A DNA stretch of 64,000 bases from Panaeolus papilionaceus (GCA_015501605.1 JADNRZ010000013.1:1054001-1118000), one strand, 5' to 3'; shown: positions 42,640 to 55,152, numbered from the stretch's first letter. Translations and numbers: made by a program. The notes: generated by a model from the letters alone, not told the origin.

Positions 42640-42875
42640 AAAATTGGTGTATGTTTAAATCACTTTTTGTATTTAATCATTGCCTGTTTAATCAATATTT
42701 AAAAAAGTATTTAATTGAATTTTATGTTTTTAAATAGAAGAATTAATTAAATTGAGTTGTTTAAATGTCTTGTGTGCATTCAATATGCACCGCAATCTTG
42801 GGTTTTGATGTTTAATCGGAATCTGATTAAATGAAATTCGCTCGTATTGTTGGAATTTGTTTAAACAAATGCCAT
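42640..42875. repeat. Cluster of TTTAAAC/TTTAATC motifs, right
   Basis: Ends CTCGTATTGTTGGAATTTGTTTAAACAAAT (given here in two halves: CTCGTATTGTTGGAA and TTTGTTTAAACAAAT), the approximate inverted counterpart of the left cluster's start. The pair could be the ends of a ~1.65-kb non-autonomous element. Confidence 0.5.
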
Positions 42876-42999
42876 CGGGTTGTAGAACGAAAACGAGACG
42901 AAATATGAAATACGAAGGCGACGAGGGACGATGGCGACGAACTGGGGCCAAACTGAGGTGAAAACTTGTCTATTCTGTGGTGGAAAATAGAGTACAGTA

Positions 43000-43290
43000 A
43001 ATATAATATACATGAGCTGGAGAAGTGCTACGAAGGTAAACTAAAAAGGAAATACAAATGAAAACAATAAGAAATGAAAGGATTTAAGCAAAGTAAGCGC
43101 CGAAGCGTTTCAAGGTATCGAAAGTAGATGTGAAAATAAACAAAATAGGCCGAAAGAAGAAACTACCATGCAGCCGAGGTCAGCTACACTAAACGTGGTC
43201 GCAAACGGGAGGGTGACGATGTCGGGGAATGGAGGATAAACCGTGCGTCGTAAAACTACCGAAAATGTGAAATTGGGAGGGATGTAGCTT
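43000..43290 (-). repeat. Inverted repeat arm, right
   Basis: Reverse-complement counterpart of 37940-38200 (AGCGCCGAAGCGTTTCAAGG; AGCTACACTAAACGTGGTCG). Confidence 0.6.
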
Positions 43291-43335
43291 CGGAGCTCAT
43301 CAGCGTGCCGTGTCCCTACCGTGTCTAAGACGTGC

Positions 43336-43400
43336 AGAGATGTGAAAAGCCGTGAAAAGCCGTGAAAGGGTGTGAAAAGCCATGAAAAGCCATGAAGGAT
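43336..43400 (+). repeat. Tandem 10-bp repeat (GTGAAAAGCC)n
   Basis: Five to six imperfect copies of GTGAAAAGCC / ATGAAAAGCC in a row. Related GTGAARCGCCGT words recur at 40950 and 43928. Confidence 0.7.
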
Positions 43401-44185
43401 TGTGCGAAGATGTTATATTTGATTCAGGTACCGTGTTGAAAGTGGGGTTAAATTTTGAGTATTCTCAGTTCGGTGATTGGGCGCTTAAATCGACGATGTC
43501 ATCAGTACGGACCCTCCACAAGACACATAGTCACCATCCATTAATATTCGCTCCTGCAACTAAATGTGGGTGGGGACACAAACTTATGTTTGATGAAGAA
43601 TGCGAGACCAAGCAAGAACCAGTTATTTGTATGAGGGTATATTCTACACCCATGCTGCGGTACCACAGCAGGAAAGCATCTGGATCCCTTAAGCTTTCGT
43701 GGTTATTCACTCCTGCTCTTAAAATACTGTAGGTACAGAGAAGTTCTCATACTTAAGAGTATTGATTCTGAATATATTTCTGACTGAGTAACATTGTAAG
43801 AATCAAAACCTGACCAGAGGACTTCTTCGTTGCCTTAGGTTCCTGTGGTATCCACCGTGGTATCGAGCGGTAGGCGCTTAAAGAGTATGCTAGCTACCAC
43901 GTTGATACCGTGCTACCGTGCTCTTAAGTGAAGAGCCGTGAAACGCCGTAAAATTCGCCGTGGCGCGCGGCGTTTTCTAGTTCCCTGTTGGTACTTACCG
44001 AGAATACATAAACCAAGACCGAGGCAAAAGTACAACAAAAGGTCCGAAACATGAAACTTCCTTGTGAAATAATACGTAGATTCGTCCCCCGTAACGGAAA
44101 TGGGCATGCCCTAGTCAATGCAACCTGAACAGACCCCGAGGTCATCAGGGGTGTTAAAAATAAAAACTTGAGAAAACATGAACTC

Positions 44186-44302
44186 ACCCGCATCACTAAT
44201 GTACTTAAATCCCATAGACGTAGTAACCTCTTGCGTGAATCCAGCCAGTTAGTCCTTCGAAATCCCCAATGATTGACTCCCCCCAGCGAATGCTTCAATG
44301 AA
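44186..44302 (-). pseudogene. GTPase exon-3 relic
   Basis: After an AG acceptor (CTGTAG) the minus strand reads FIEAFAGGSQSLGISKD, stop, LAGFTQEVTT, the beginning of exon 3 of the local GTPase family with one in-frame TAA (CAA in paralogues). No P-loop exon upstream and no DTPG downstream are recognisable, so only a fragment remains. Confidence 0.72.
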
Positions 44303-47300
44303 CTACAGCCGATATAACAAGGAAGATAAGAATTGTGTGCCAGCATAAATCAAAATGTTGGATTGCAATCCCAATGTTGAGCACTATTCGCGATCGTAAG
44401 TAGCAAGTACGCTGTAATGATACGTGAACCACACATCGACAGCTTCCCCCAGTCGAGATGAGAATTGAATCTTGAATTGCAATCGGGATGGCCCGTTTTG
44501 GGGAGTTGGGCCTCATCAAAGTCTTCACCTTGCCTCTCCCAGCTCTCTCTATCATCGCGCAACCGCATGCGTGTTCCGACCTCTCTCCAGCTGCTTCGAA
44601 ATGCCACCCTCTAAACCATCATTCGGAAGGGGACATATGCCCGCTAATAATGAGAATTTTTGGATCTGAGGGGTGACAATTGAAGAAGGAATGGAGGATG
44701 GTGGACGAGATGAATGAGTGATTGGGGAAGAGCTGGGTGAATTCATGTTCGATATTCGTCGTTGTCGCCTAACAAATCAAATTAATTTGATCGTTACGGA
44801 AATATGCGTTGGAATTCGATGTGTATGAATGTGAATGTGAGAGCAGGGATGGAGGGGCGAGCCCGCGAACGAAGGGGACAATGGCGACTTGGTTGAGGAG
44901 ATCTATTTTTAGATCACAACTCAGTGGCCGATTCAATCAAGGTTTGAAAAGTGGCTGTGTCAAACCTACCATCACGATCGCTGCGTGTGAGAACGAGTCT
45001 CGTAATTGTCTCTTCAACCAAAACCACCATTATGGCTAGACTGGTGACCATCCCTCCGCGAGGGAGCTGTCACAGGTCTACATTATGGCCCCGCCAGCAG
45101 CTGGGGTCCATGTTCAATGGAACGCCAAAAAGCACATGTCCCAATTTTCTATGTGTATTATTAGATGTCAGAGCGCGTGCTCTATGTGGAGATAGGCATT
45201 GGCGATTGACAACAGCCCCATTGTCTTGACCTCTGGTGGGTACATTCGGCATCTGAATCGTTTAGCACAGCTAATATTGATATCAAATTATAGCTCAAGG
45301 CATGCCTTGGCCAGGCTTTACTCTTCTTGCTTGCTTTTTCAAGCATATGTGCACTTGAGCGTAATACCATGAATAGAATAGCAGCATCTGGATTTGGCGG
45401 AATGGGGTCAATCATCCGACGTGGTTTGTGGATTGGGAGTTGCATTGACAGGTGGGGGGTACACTCCCAGTTTCTTTGCATTTCCTTGTAGCAATGATAT
45501 CACTGACGCTTTTTATTTCAGGTCTTAACCATCGTGGTTGAACACGTTCCGCAGCCGTCTTCCCCTCCACGTTCGACAGCTCACCAACGCCCATATCATC
45601 CGACAACGACTACCCATTCCTTCTCCCTTTATGTACCGTCACCTGTGTCTATACATGCCACCTCACCATTATCACTAACTTGTTGTCACCCAAGCACAAA
45701 CTGCAGCTCAACACATGCGACACTGGGTGCTACCTGCAAAACCGGCCTGGGATCAGCCTTCAACGTTGACAACAACCTTACGTATATCCCCCAAGGACTC
45801 AGGAGGTAGTGATGCTTGACGATATTGATAGGTAACCTCTCGTCGGGCATCCGGTGAGTGGTGCATAGCGTATTTTTATTACAAGTATGGACTGACATTA
45901 TTTTCTTCCAGGGGGCTAGTCGCATACCTCATGTAGACATGTTGATCACCACATAATCCGCCCAATCTCTCAATTCCGATTCCTTCCTATCATACATACG
46001 CCAGTGCTTTTCCGCGCTCAACGTGTCAACCTCGTCACCCACCTTTCATTGTCAGAAATCGCGCTATCGCCATCTATTTTCGTCATTGCTTTGGGGTCAT
46101 CTCTTGATACTCGTAGGGAACTGGTATGTGGAGTTCATGCCAAACTGTTATATTAGCTCGACGTGAGGACTCACGTAGAAGCGTGTTTTATAGTCTCTTA
46201 CCTCCTCCCAATCGTACATCTCTCTCTTACCTCCTCCCAATCGTACATCTCTCTCGCTCATTATCACAGAGGCCTCGTATTCCTTCGGTGTCCTTGATTG
46301 TTCCTTTGTCTTGTGCACGTATCACATCATCCTGCCGATGACCCGCTTGCACACATCCATGTATCTGTCTACCCGGGCTCTATCACTGTCGCGTCTCAAG
46401 CACAGAGTTCTGCCTCTTCGCTTTCCGACCACGCTCCACCCTGTTCCATTGCCCCCTATCTCCCATAACCCAGAATTTCTGCTTTCCATCCACAGCCTCG
46501 CCATAATCGCTTTCTCGTTGTCACTCAACCACAAACTAAGCGTTGACAGAGTCACATGTTGACATATTGATTCTGGGTTCAACCTTCAAACCTTCAACGG
46601 CGAAGTCTAGTGTAACCCAAAAGAGGCGCACCGAGCTCTGGAGATATTGGTAGTCAACCTTGAGCCATCCTCAGGTAACAGCCTTTCATAGTAGATTTAT
46701 ACGATTACTAACCCAAGTTGCTTCTAGCGCGCTAGTTTCATCCACGCATCTCCTGTTGACTCGTGGATCGTCGTGTCATCTGCCAGTCCCCTTTTATTCC
46801 GACTGTGCATGCAAGCACATTTGCCTGATTAACGTGTCAACATCATCCTCGCGGACAACCTGTCCTTGGCGAATCCTATGCGTGTCACTGCGCGGGTGCA
46901 CAACTCGTGTTGCCAATTGCAGCGATGCATCCGGAGGGACCAGATATCACCAATGTCGCAAACTATGAGCCAGACGGTCGAGTTAATGGTAGGTTTAATC
47001 ACGAAACCATTACCTTCAACGAAGGTGTTTTCGCTGATGCGGTATTATTAGAGCGCCTCTCTCTCGACAGAACATGTTCTACGGGGTTTATGCTTGACTC
47101 ACCAGTGAGTTGGTCTACGTCTATCCCTGTGCCGCGCGTGTTGATGGGAGTTCCTTTTAGTCACCCAATTTATGTATCCTGGGCCTACCTCTGATTTAAG
47201 ATTGGTTCTTAGATCCGGGTCTGGGCCTACCTCATAACGAAGGACCCAGAATATACCATGGCTATTCCTAGCTAGCGTTTTCGTGTATCTACCATTTGCT

Positions 47301-48289
47301 ACTACTGGGCACGACTGGTTCATGTATATGCAGTTCGGATTGAATCCAATTGGACCTGAACGCATAGAATCTTAATCGATATATTCCACAATATCTCAAC
47401 GCTTTATGAAACAGGTAGGTAAGCTACACTGTCGTTGCTGAGTAGTCTGTGGAACAGTGTACAATGTATATACTGAGTCGATTCCATGGAACGGCCATGG
47501 AATTGCTTCATAATGAAATAAGACTATTATTCGAGATTTGTGAAGGGTAAGGTTTTTTTGAATGAATAGATTAGTGGACTGGGAGGGGAGCCTGGGGAGG
47601 GGAGCGTGACTGGGCGGGGAACGGACGGCTGGGGAATGGGGGAGACCAGGACGTGCCAGCGGGCGGGGGGAGTGAGCGGGTCGAACGGGGTAAAAGGGCG
47701 GGTGGGGGAGAGAGCAGGCGGGTTTGTTCTCAGTGTTCAAGAGTCTGCTTTAGTGAGTATCAATTTTCGGGTCAAGAACTCATGGCGTTGGGTCCGACAA
47801 CGGATGGTTGAACGACCGTGTGCGCGATCAAATCACACGCAGAGGCAAGCTGATCTCCAAGTCGGTCCCTATAGTTGACAAGTCTCAAATTGGCTCACAC
47901 CGCCACCACAACCACCATCTGGTCACCTCTCTGCTCCCCAGATCGTTGCTTCTTGAAACACATTCCTTGACAACTGACGTAAGTAAGGCTTAACCTTCGC
48001 AAAGGTCACTGGGGTTGTCACCGAATTCACAGAAGAACTCGCGGATTGACAGGGAAGAGAAGATTCACATTGGCAGGTTGGGGTGAGTCTGCCCAATATA
48101 GCATTCGTGCTGACATTGTGCTTATTTTCTAGGACGCAGTTATCTGGTCTATGAGTAGATTGTTGTGAGTGAACGTTTTTGAGCGGTCTGCTCAGGATCA
48201 GATATTCATTTTATTTTGAAACCAAACCCACCCCCGCCTCGACGGGTTCTGGCGGTTTGTACAAGGATGCATTTCATTCAACTTGAAAA
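44303..48289. other. Gene-free region with a segmentally duplicated block
   Basis: Most of 44880-46640 is a degenerate copy of blocks at 53150-54600 and 57650-58560 (see repeat entries). 46197-46254 holds a tandem 29-bp duplication (CTTACCTCCTCCCAATCGTA...). 47575-47730 is G-rich on the plus strand. I find no gene with domains or consistent splicing. Confidence 0.4.
44880..46640. repeat. Segmental duplication block, copy 1
   Basis: Shared landmarks with copy 2 (53150-54600) include GAAAAGTGGCTGTGTC, GATATCAAATTATAGCT and CATCCGACGTGGTTT, and with both others CACCAGCG-type, CTCATCTCTTG and TCTATTTTCGTC-type words in the same order. All copies are full of stops and indels, so they are old duplicates, perhaps of a lost gene. 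Confidence 0.6.
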
Positions 48290-48600
48290 TTCACCTTGAT
48301 CTTGACCGGACCAGTTGTTGGCCTATGAGCCAGCAACAGTTTCTAGCTGTAAATCTGCGCATTCGGAGTGTTGGAGACAAAAAGGGGGAGTATAAACGAG
48401 GAAGGCTCAATAGAGCTTCGAAAGAAAAAAGGAAATGAAAACATGAAGACAAAAGGGAGAGCATTGTGAATGAATAGGAGTGTAAAGAGATTATAATTAA
48501 TAGAGAGATTTGAAATGAGTAAAACCGCGTCATAGAGCTTGAATCGGATAACGAAGATGAACGGCCGCAAAAAAAAACAGATCATATGTACCGAAAAAAA
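48290..48600. repeat. Duplicated 3' flank of GTPase F
   Basis: GAGTATAAACGAGG...GCTTCGAAAGAAAAAAGG here corresponds to GAGAATAAACGAGG...GCGTCGAAAGAAAAACAG at about 58670-58720, at the same position relative to GTPase G. The duplication unit that produced F and G therefore extended past the genes. Confidence 0.65.
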
Positions 48601-48695
48601 GATGAAAAAGAACGGGACGACACGATGGGAACTATGAGCAACTACAACTTCGAGGCGTGACGCGACCTGGAGAAGGTCAAGTGATAACATAGCTA

Positions 48696-51606
48696 TCAAC
48701 GGTGACCCTCGGGTCGAGAGCCAAATTGGAGTTTGTCCGTGAGAGGTTGAAAAACTTTTTTGAAGTGATCTTTCCAAGATACTTGTGATGTGGCACTACC
48801 TTTGCGACGCTCCGCAGAAGCGAGACGTCGTTTGGAAGTATCACCGCCTGGCGTGGGATCTGTAGAGATGGGAAGCAACACACTCTCGATTGATACACCT
48901 ATGCTACTAGTATTGCCTTGAGAAGCAGAAGTGTGAGTTGTTTGGTAGTTGGGTATCGGATCTGTGCACACTATGTCCAAGTCAGCAGTGGAATTGGAGA
49001 ATTCTGGGACGGGGCCAGTCGACGAGGGTGGAGACCCTAATGGTACGGCTTGCAAAGCTAACAAGTTGTCAGTCAAATATGATATGATAGTATGGCACGC
49101 CATCTGCACATTTATTATTTTGCAGTTGCACATCTGTAAGTCTCAATTTTGGTGTGAGTGACACACAGATTTCGAAATTTTGAGTGTGCGACACACAGAT
49201 TTGTACATTTTTCTGTGTGTGGCACACAGATTCACGCATTCGAGCTCAAATTCTTGACGCACATCCGGGAGTATTGCCTAATAAGGTAATATGTCCGGAT
49301 GTGTGTCGAAAAATGAGCTCGTTGACTTCAGTTGCACACAGAAATCCAACGAGCTGAATTTCAGTTGCACACATCCACAAAGGCCTGCCGTCGGACTTTG
49401 AATGCGGCTGACGGCCGTTTCGGCAATCTTATCGAGGTATTAGATAACGGCAACATGATAGCTACTTAAGCATGCCCTCGAACAAGTGAGAGGGAGGATT
49501 GTGGTGATGGTTGCATGTAAGGTATTCTCTGTGAGTATAGTATATTTACAAAGTGTTTTACAAGTATATATGAGATTTCAGAGAAAACTCAGTGGTCAAC
49601 TGGGAAGGGTAATGAAACTGCTCACGCAAGTCTAAGACACTCAGTTACTTATGTGCCCCAAGTCACGATATTCTGGCTACTTGACATGGATAAAATATAA
49701 TATACAAATTTAAATATCATTTCCTCATTTTTCAGAGCAGTCCTAGAGCATATATGCAGACTCCAGAACGTGCCATTTGATGGTAAAGCTTACCACAACA
49801 CCTGTGCGCTCTATGTGTGATGAGCTGATCTAATACTTTGATAAGATTGCCGAAACGGCCGTCAGCCGCATTCAAAGTCCGACGGCAGGCCTTTGTGGAT
49901 GTGTGCAACTGAAATTCAGCTCGTTGGATTTCTGTGTGCAACTGAAGTCAACGAGCTCATTTTTCGACACACATCCGGACATATTACCTTATTAGGCAAT
50001 ACTCCCGGATGTGCGTCAAGAATTTGAGCTCGAATGCGTGAATCTGTGTGCCACACACAGAAAAATGTACAAATCTGTGTGTCGCACACTCAAAATTTCG
50101 AAATCTGTGTGTCACTCACACCAAAATTGAGACTTACAGATGTGCAACTGCAAAATAATAAATGTGCAGATGGCGTGCCATAATGATAGGCAAGTGACGA
50201 ATACCTGTCTCGTATCCCTCTGGTGGGGTGCCACACTCCAGGAGAGTCATCACACGTTGCACGAGATCCTGTTCGACGAGATCAAGTTGAAGTCTGAGCG
50301 TTGCTGCGTGAAGACGATCAGGGTTTCTGTGGAGGTGAGCGAGGGCTTGCATCAATGCTGCCTGCTCCTCTCGAGCGTCTTTAACTTGATCCAGTAGATC
50401 ATTGTAGGCGTTATTCTCCGGTACCACATCAAATCCAGGAGGCGGGGTACCAAACGCAACCAGCTGTCCTAAGAACCTTGCCAGGTTGTCGTTGACATCC
50501 GGAAGTTTCGAGAGCACCACTGATTCTAGTTGTGGGTCAGGGTCGCTAATGAGTTGTATTTTATACTCTTGGAGCATTCCCATTTCTTGTCGGGCATTAG
50601 TAAAGCGGTCGAGGAGGTCCCGGTAGAAAAATGGAGCCAAATGATGTTTGGGGTCGGTTGCCAGTAGTAGTGTGTGATCTGTCAGCGGAAACCGACCATA
50701 CCCTCCTGATTCGATATTATCTCGCAGTATTTGTATGGCTGATTCGTAATTGTTATAAGACCTGGATATATGTGCGCCTTTACTAACTGGCTCCTGAAAT
50801 CACAGTGTTAAAAGTCACGAACACAGGGAGGGAGTGGATAAAATAACAAGACCTGCCAGATATCATCTCGGAGTTGTACAAACTTTGTTTCCGCACTCAT
50901 TTCGGCTTGTGGGTTGCACACCCTGTCCCACCTAGTAGTGACAATTGTTACACAATTGAAAACCTTGCCACCCAAGAGCGATTGAATCATTTTTATTGTC
51001 CGCCGCTTGCTGCCTGGAACTCTTGTGTCGGTTATCGGACTGAGATAAAGGACTCCATATAGTCTCCCAACACTGATTGAATGTAAGCGGGAACATATGA
51101 TGTTAATATAACACTAAAAGTACATCGATATTGCCACTCACCGTTGATCTGTCATCCACTTTCTCACCTTTGTGATGAGTTCGAGTTCCGAGATTTTGCT
51201 ATCAGAGAAACCAGGAGTGTCGATTAAGTAGAGTGTGAAGGTTAAGAATTGCCATTTTACTATTGCATTCTTTACTTTATAGCCAGTGACTTCTTGGGTG
51301 AATCCGGCCAGTTGATCCTTCGCTATCCCTAAGGATTGACCCTCTCCAGCCAGCGCTTCGATGAACTATATTCGGAGGTAATAAAAGGGTGAGTAATTGA
51401 TGCGAACATGGGAAGCCCATAGAGACTTACTTACACGACTCTTGCCCGCGCCTGTAGGACCTAGGATCCTGTGAGGTGCAGAAATTAGCCAGGGTAATGC
51501 ATATATGCCAAGGTATTTCGTACAGAATGCACCATACGGGATCTCTCGAAACAGACTCACAAGGCTCCACTGAAACTTGTCCTGTGATGCTGAGTGTGAA
51601 TGGCAT
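48696..51606 (-). CDS. AIG1/GIMAP-like P-loop GTPase with a transposon in its last intron (paralogue F)
   Basis: Minus-strand exons 51524-51606, 51435-51468, 51142-51365, 50853-51072, 50205-50793 and 48696-49057 sum to 1512 nt (503 aa), every phase matching. N-terminal beta strand FTLSITGQVSVEPCESV, P-loop ILGPTGAGKSR, G3 LYLIDTPGFSDSKISE, LSPITDTRVPGSKRR. The G4-like motif reads TTRWDR where others have TTMWDR. Two helical repeats follow (FFYRDLLDRFTNARQE ... FGTPPPGFD; YNDLLDQVKDAREEQ ... CGTPPEGYE), then a longer Ser/Thr-rich linker than in G and the tail SWKDHFKKVFQPLTDKLQFG. The last intron (49058-50204) contains a 1092-bp foldback element plus its 7-bp duplication; without them it is 48 nt, the same length as in G. 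The gene is intact if the enlarged intron is spliced. Confidence 0.87.
49091..50182. mobile_element. Foldback element, copy 2, in an intron of GTPase F
   Basis: Same family as 95-1235. Ends TATGGCACGCCATCTGC and complement, inverted arms of ~340 bp (49091-49433 and 49840-50182), 7-bp duplication ATGATAG (49084-49090 and 50183-50189). No coding sequence. The arms share with copy 1 the words GTGTGGCACACAGATT, ACACATCCGG and GAGCTCATTTTTCGACACAC. Confidence 0.88.
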
Positions 51607-52309
51607 TTTTCTTAAGGATAGCTTGATATCCAGCACGTATAAGTAGTGATCGGAGTATTTATCGTGGTGTAAGATAAGAAGAATACCAGGATCGGTGATT
51701 GCGGGGTGGCACCATGAGGCAGTCACATTGTGCAGCACCTGACTTTCGCACTTCCAGGCTTATCCGATCGTTGAATCTCATTTTACTGGGTGCGTTTTGG
51801 GTTTTTGATGTGGAACCAATGAAATGATTTGGGATATATAGGAAGAGGTGTAGTGAAGTGAGGTACGAGTGTGAGGCAAGGGGGTTGAGTGTTGAAAAGG
51901 ATGAATCCTGGCTCACAGGCGACGTCTGTAAGGATGGTAGAGAGAATATTTGGTCGCACACGGGCGAGACGCGGGAATATGACGAAGAGATGTGATGAGA
52001 AGGAGTAGAGCAACGAATAAACGGACAAAACTACGTTAAAAGCGCTGAGTTGTATCGAGAATCTTCACACTGGTACTGAGGGGAGGGGAATACTGATTTC
52101 ATTCGTACTTGTCTAACTGCTGAAATACTGACAGTGTAGCTACATCCGGAACTTTGTACTATCGTATTATGCAATGCTACGACGTTGCTTTAATCATAAG
52201 GGGACAATAGATTTGAAATAAATGAGAAATGCGAGTCCAGACCGGGGTGAAAGTCAGCCTGTAGGTGCGTCGAGTGGGAATCGACGAGAATAAAAGATAA
52301 AGTGCGAGG

Positions 52310-52990
52310 CTTCTCACCAGTCGTTGGCTTACGAGCCGGTGGTGGTTGCTGTCTGTATATGCGCATTTGGCGCGTGGTGGAGCTGTTTTTCTCATTTTCA
52401 TCTCGCTTCTTTTACTGCCTAATTAACCCTGGTCTACGAGCCAGATGCTGCAGTGCGGTCATGTATGCGCAGTCTGCACGGCGAAGCAACCAACCGCCGG
52501 CATACCTCTCCTTCCCTCTGATCGTCAATAAGCCAGACGGAAACGGAAACTAGCTGTCCACTGCTGTCTATGAGCCGGCGCCAGCAAGTGAATATCACCT
52601 AGTTCTGCGTGACCGATGTGGGGCTCGGTTTTTTTTTTTTTTTTGTTTCATCTCGTTCTCCTTCATCGCCTCATCGCTACAGTGATTTCATTTTGTTTCT
52701 TCGTCTCTTCCTCGCCACCACTGGTCTGCCAGCCAAAGGTTGAGGGGTGTCGGCTGTCTGTGAGCGGCTGGCACCGGGATGAGCTCTGTTTATTATGAAT
52801 TCCTAATATCTTCACCTTAATTTTTATCTTTACCTCGTGGCCTATGGCCTCTGAGACTACGGCGGTTGCTGGTCATCCATAGGTGGTCGGCCAGAAGTGA
52901 AGTAGAACTTTTTACTTGTATTTTATTTTGGTTTATATCCTCACCAACGCCGGTCTTCGAACCAGAGTTGTGAATATTCAGTTGGATATT
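52310..52990 (+). repeat. Degenerate tandem repeat with GGTCTACGAGCCAG core
   Basis: About six related units at ~110-160 bp spacing, each with a core like GTTGGCTTACGAGCCGG (52320), GGTCTACGAGCCAG (52431), TGTCTATGAGCCGG (52563), GGTCTGCCAGCCAAAGG (52724) and GGTCTTCGAACCAG (52947). Each is followed by a T-rich stretch such as TTTCATCTCGTTCTCCTTC. A single related unit lies at 48314. Confidence 0.55.
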
Positions 52991-53149
52991 TTGTCTTGCT
53001 ATTTGGATTGCGCTGGTGTGAGGTTGGGGAGTCCGGAGCTCCTACACTGACGACGTGGTGCAGGATGAGAACTGAGCACCCCGGTCGAAACAACCGAGAA
53101 AGCGATAGTTTGAGAAATGAGGCGACTTAAGGTAATATATTTTCAGATC

Positions 53150-54600
53150 ATGGCTCACGCATGCGCACTCGGTGATGATTCCATCATTCCACTTGCTTCG
53201 AAAAGTGGCTGTGTCGAATCAAACCGCCATCACGGTCATCATATGTGAGAAGAGAACCATCCCTCTCTCTTCAACCAAAACCATCACGATGACCTCTCTA
53301 GCAAATGAGGTCCACGTTCAGTGGGGCGATGAAAAAACACATGTCCTGACCTTCGATGTGTAATGTCAGACGTAAGAGCGGGTGCTCTATGTGGAGATGA
53401 ATGTTAGCGACAGACAACGGCCTCACCTTGACCTTTGGTGAGTACATTGAGCGTCTGAATTGTTAGTACAGCTAATAATGATATCAAATTATAGCTTAAG
53501 ACATGCCCTAGCCGGGATTTACTAGTTTTTTTGTTGAGAATATCTGCGTTTGGGCGTGAACCTGTCCATGGATTGAGAGCGTACAGATTTGGCGAAAATG
53601 GGCACAATCATCCGACGTGGTTTATGGATTGCAAGTTGGAGGTGTGGAATCCATTGTCAGCTCCTTTACATTTCTCGTGGTTACAATACCATTGACCCTT
53701 CCCTTTCAGCACTTCACCATACTGCGCTTTCCATTCTTCCTCACCAATACCCATATCACCCCTACAACTACCCATCCCTCCTTCTCGCTTCCAGGGTATC
53801 ATCACCACCGCCCATACCTGCCACCTCACTATCATTGCTGTCTTGTTGTCACCCCAACCACAAACTGCGGCTCAACACACACAATGATGAGCGCTGCACC
53901 TACAGAATCGTTCTGGGAGCGGCCTTCAAAGCTTCAATATCAACAGACAGTGAAGCTTGGAGATATTGATGGTTGAGCTCCCGACGGGTATACGGTGAGT
54001 CGTGCATGGCACATTTTCACTACGAATACTGATATTAGTTTCTTCTAGTGAGACTATCCACACCTCTCGTGTTGATACGTTGGTCATCACATGATTGGCC
54101 CAATCCTCTCAGTCCCCTTTTCTTCCGGCTGTACACACACCAGCGCTAGCGCCTGTTCCTGCTCGACGTGTCAGCCTGGTTGTCGACCACTTGTCAGTGT
54201 CAGCCATCGCTCTGTCACCATCAATTTTCGTCTCACTTTGGCCTCATCTCTTTATACTTATGGAAAATTCTGTATAGCCCTCCTGCTCATCATCGATCAG
54301 AACTCTCTCGGCATTCTATTCCTTCAGCGCCCTTCACCATTCCTTTATCTCACGCGTGTCAGATCATCCCGTAGACGATCCTCTTGCACAGGTCCGTCTT
54401 ACTGTTCGCTCGCGCTCCATCTCGATCCTCCGTCACGTCTCAATCACAGAGTTATGCCTTTTCACTTTCCTACCATGCTCCAACTGGTTCTCTTTTCTTC
54501 GCAATATGAACTACACGCCAGCGCTCTGAACCAAGCTCAGACTTTCTCCAAGTCTGCTGCTGTCACACTGTTCTCTTAGTTGTTTACGTCAGGCAGCCCA
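53150..54600. repeat. Segmental duplication block, copy 2
   Basis: Collinear with 44880-46640 (GAAAAGTGGCTGTGTC, GATATCAAATTATAGCT, CATCCGACGTGGTTT in order) and in its second half with 57650-58560. It carries short ORFs such as MTSLANEVHVQWGDEKTH (53288), which the other copies do not keep open. Confidence 0.6.
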
Positions 54601-55152
54601 GATTTATGTTTATCCATCTTCATTTCATAACAACCCAAACACGCCCTGTCCTATTTTATTTCTCTCTGTATTATCTTCGCATTTTTAAGTCGGAATTGGA
54701 TTATTTTCTCAATGTAGAGAATTTGCATCTCGACACGTTTCTGCTGGTAAATCAATCAGAATATGCTATCCCTCCAGACGACCGATTGACGAAACCGACT
54801 AAAGAAGGAACAGGTTATTACAATTTAGGAGAAGCGAAAAGCACAATAGAAATCGACAATAGAAATTATGCAGGTCCGCAATAGAAGCCGCAAGGTTGTG
54901 GATTGAGTCCGATTGACGAACTTCCAATTTTACATATTTTTAATGTTGGATAACAGTGTACAGTGATAGCATGATTAGCAGGTTGACTCGCGAGGGCGAC
55001 GACACGTAGCTACATGCCACAGCTGTAATTTCAAGCAAAATATCATATTGGTTCAGTGAAATTCACGCATGCTCGCTTAATCCTAAAGGAGACATATGTA
55101 TTCAAAGCTCTACGTACGGACACCCTACAATTCATATCCTAATCCAAGCCTT

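Larger units (their letters stand above)
39382..42999. other. Gene-free, repeat-rich region
   Basis: Contains purine-rich sequence (39940-40220), GTGAAGCGCCGTG-type words (40920-41000) and two AT-rich clusters of TTTAAAC/TTTAATC motifs. Long minus-strand ORFs (for example 39791-40510) are low-complexity Ser/Phe/Leu runs caused by purine asymmetry, not genes. Confidence 0.4.
51607..55152. other. Gene-free region with repeats
   Basis: Includes the promoter of GTPase F, a degenerate tandem array (52310-52990), a ~19-nt T run at about 52629 and segmental duplication copy 2. No gene is supported. Confidence 0.4.

Noticed and set aside
46660..47194. Open frame with GPDITNVANYEPDGRVNG
   Set aside because: Protein-like for ~60 residues but no homologous copy in the window, no start or splice context and no domain; left unannotated.
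47575..47740. G-rich stretch suggestive of G-quadruplexes or a CpG-like promoter
   Set aside because: Only simple G/A-rich composition; no gene starts nearby.
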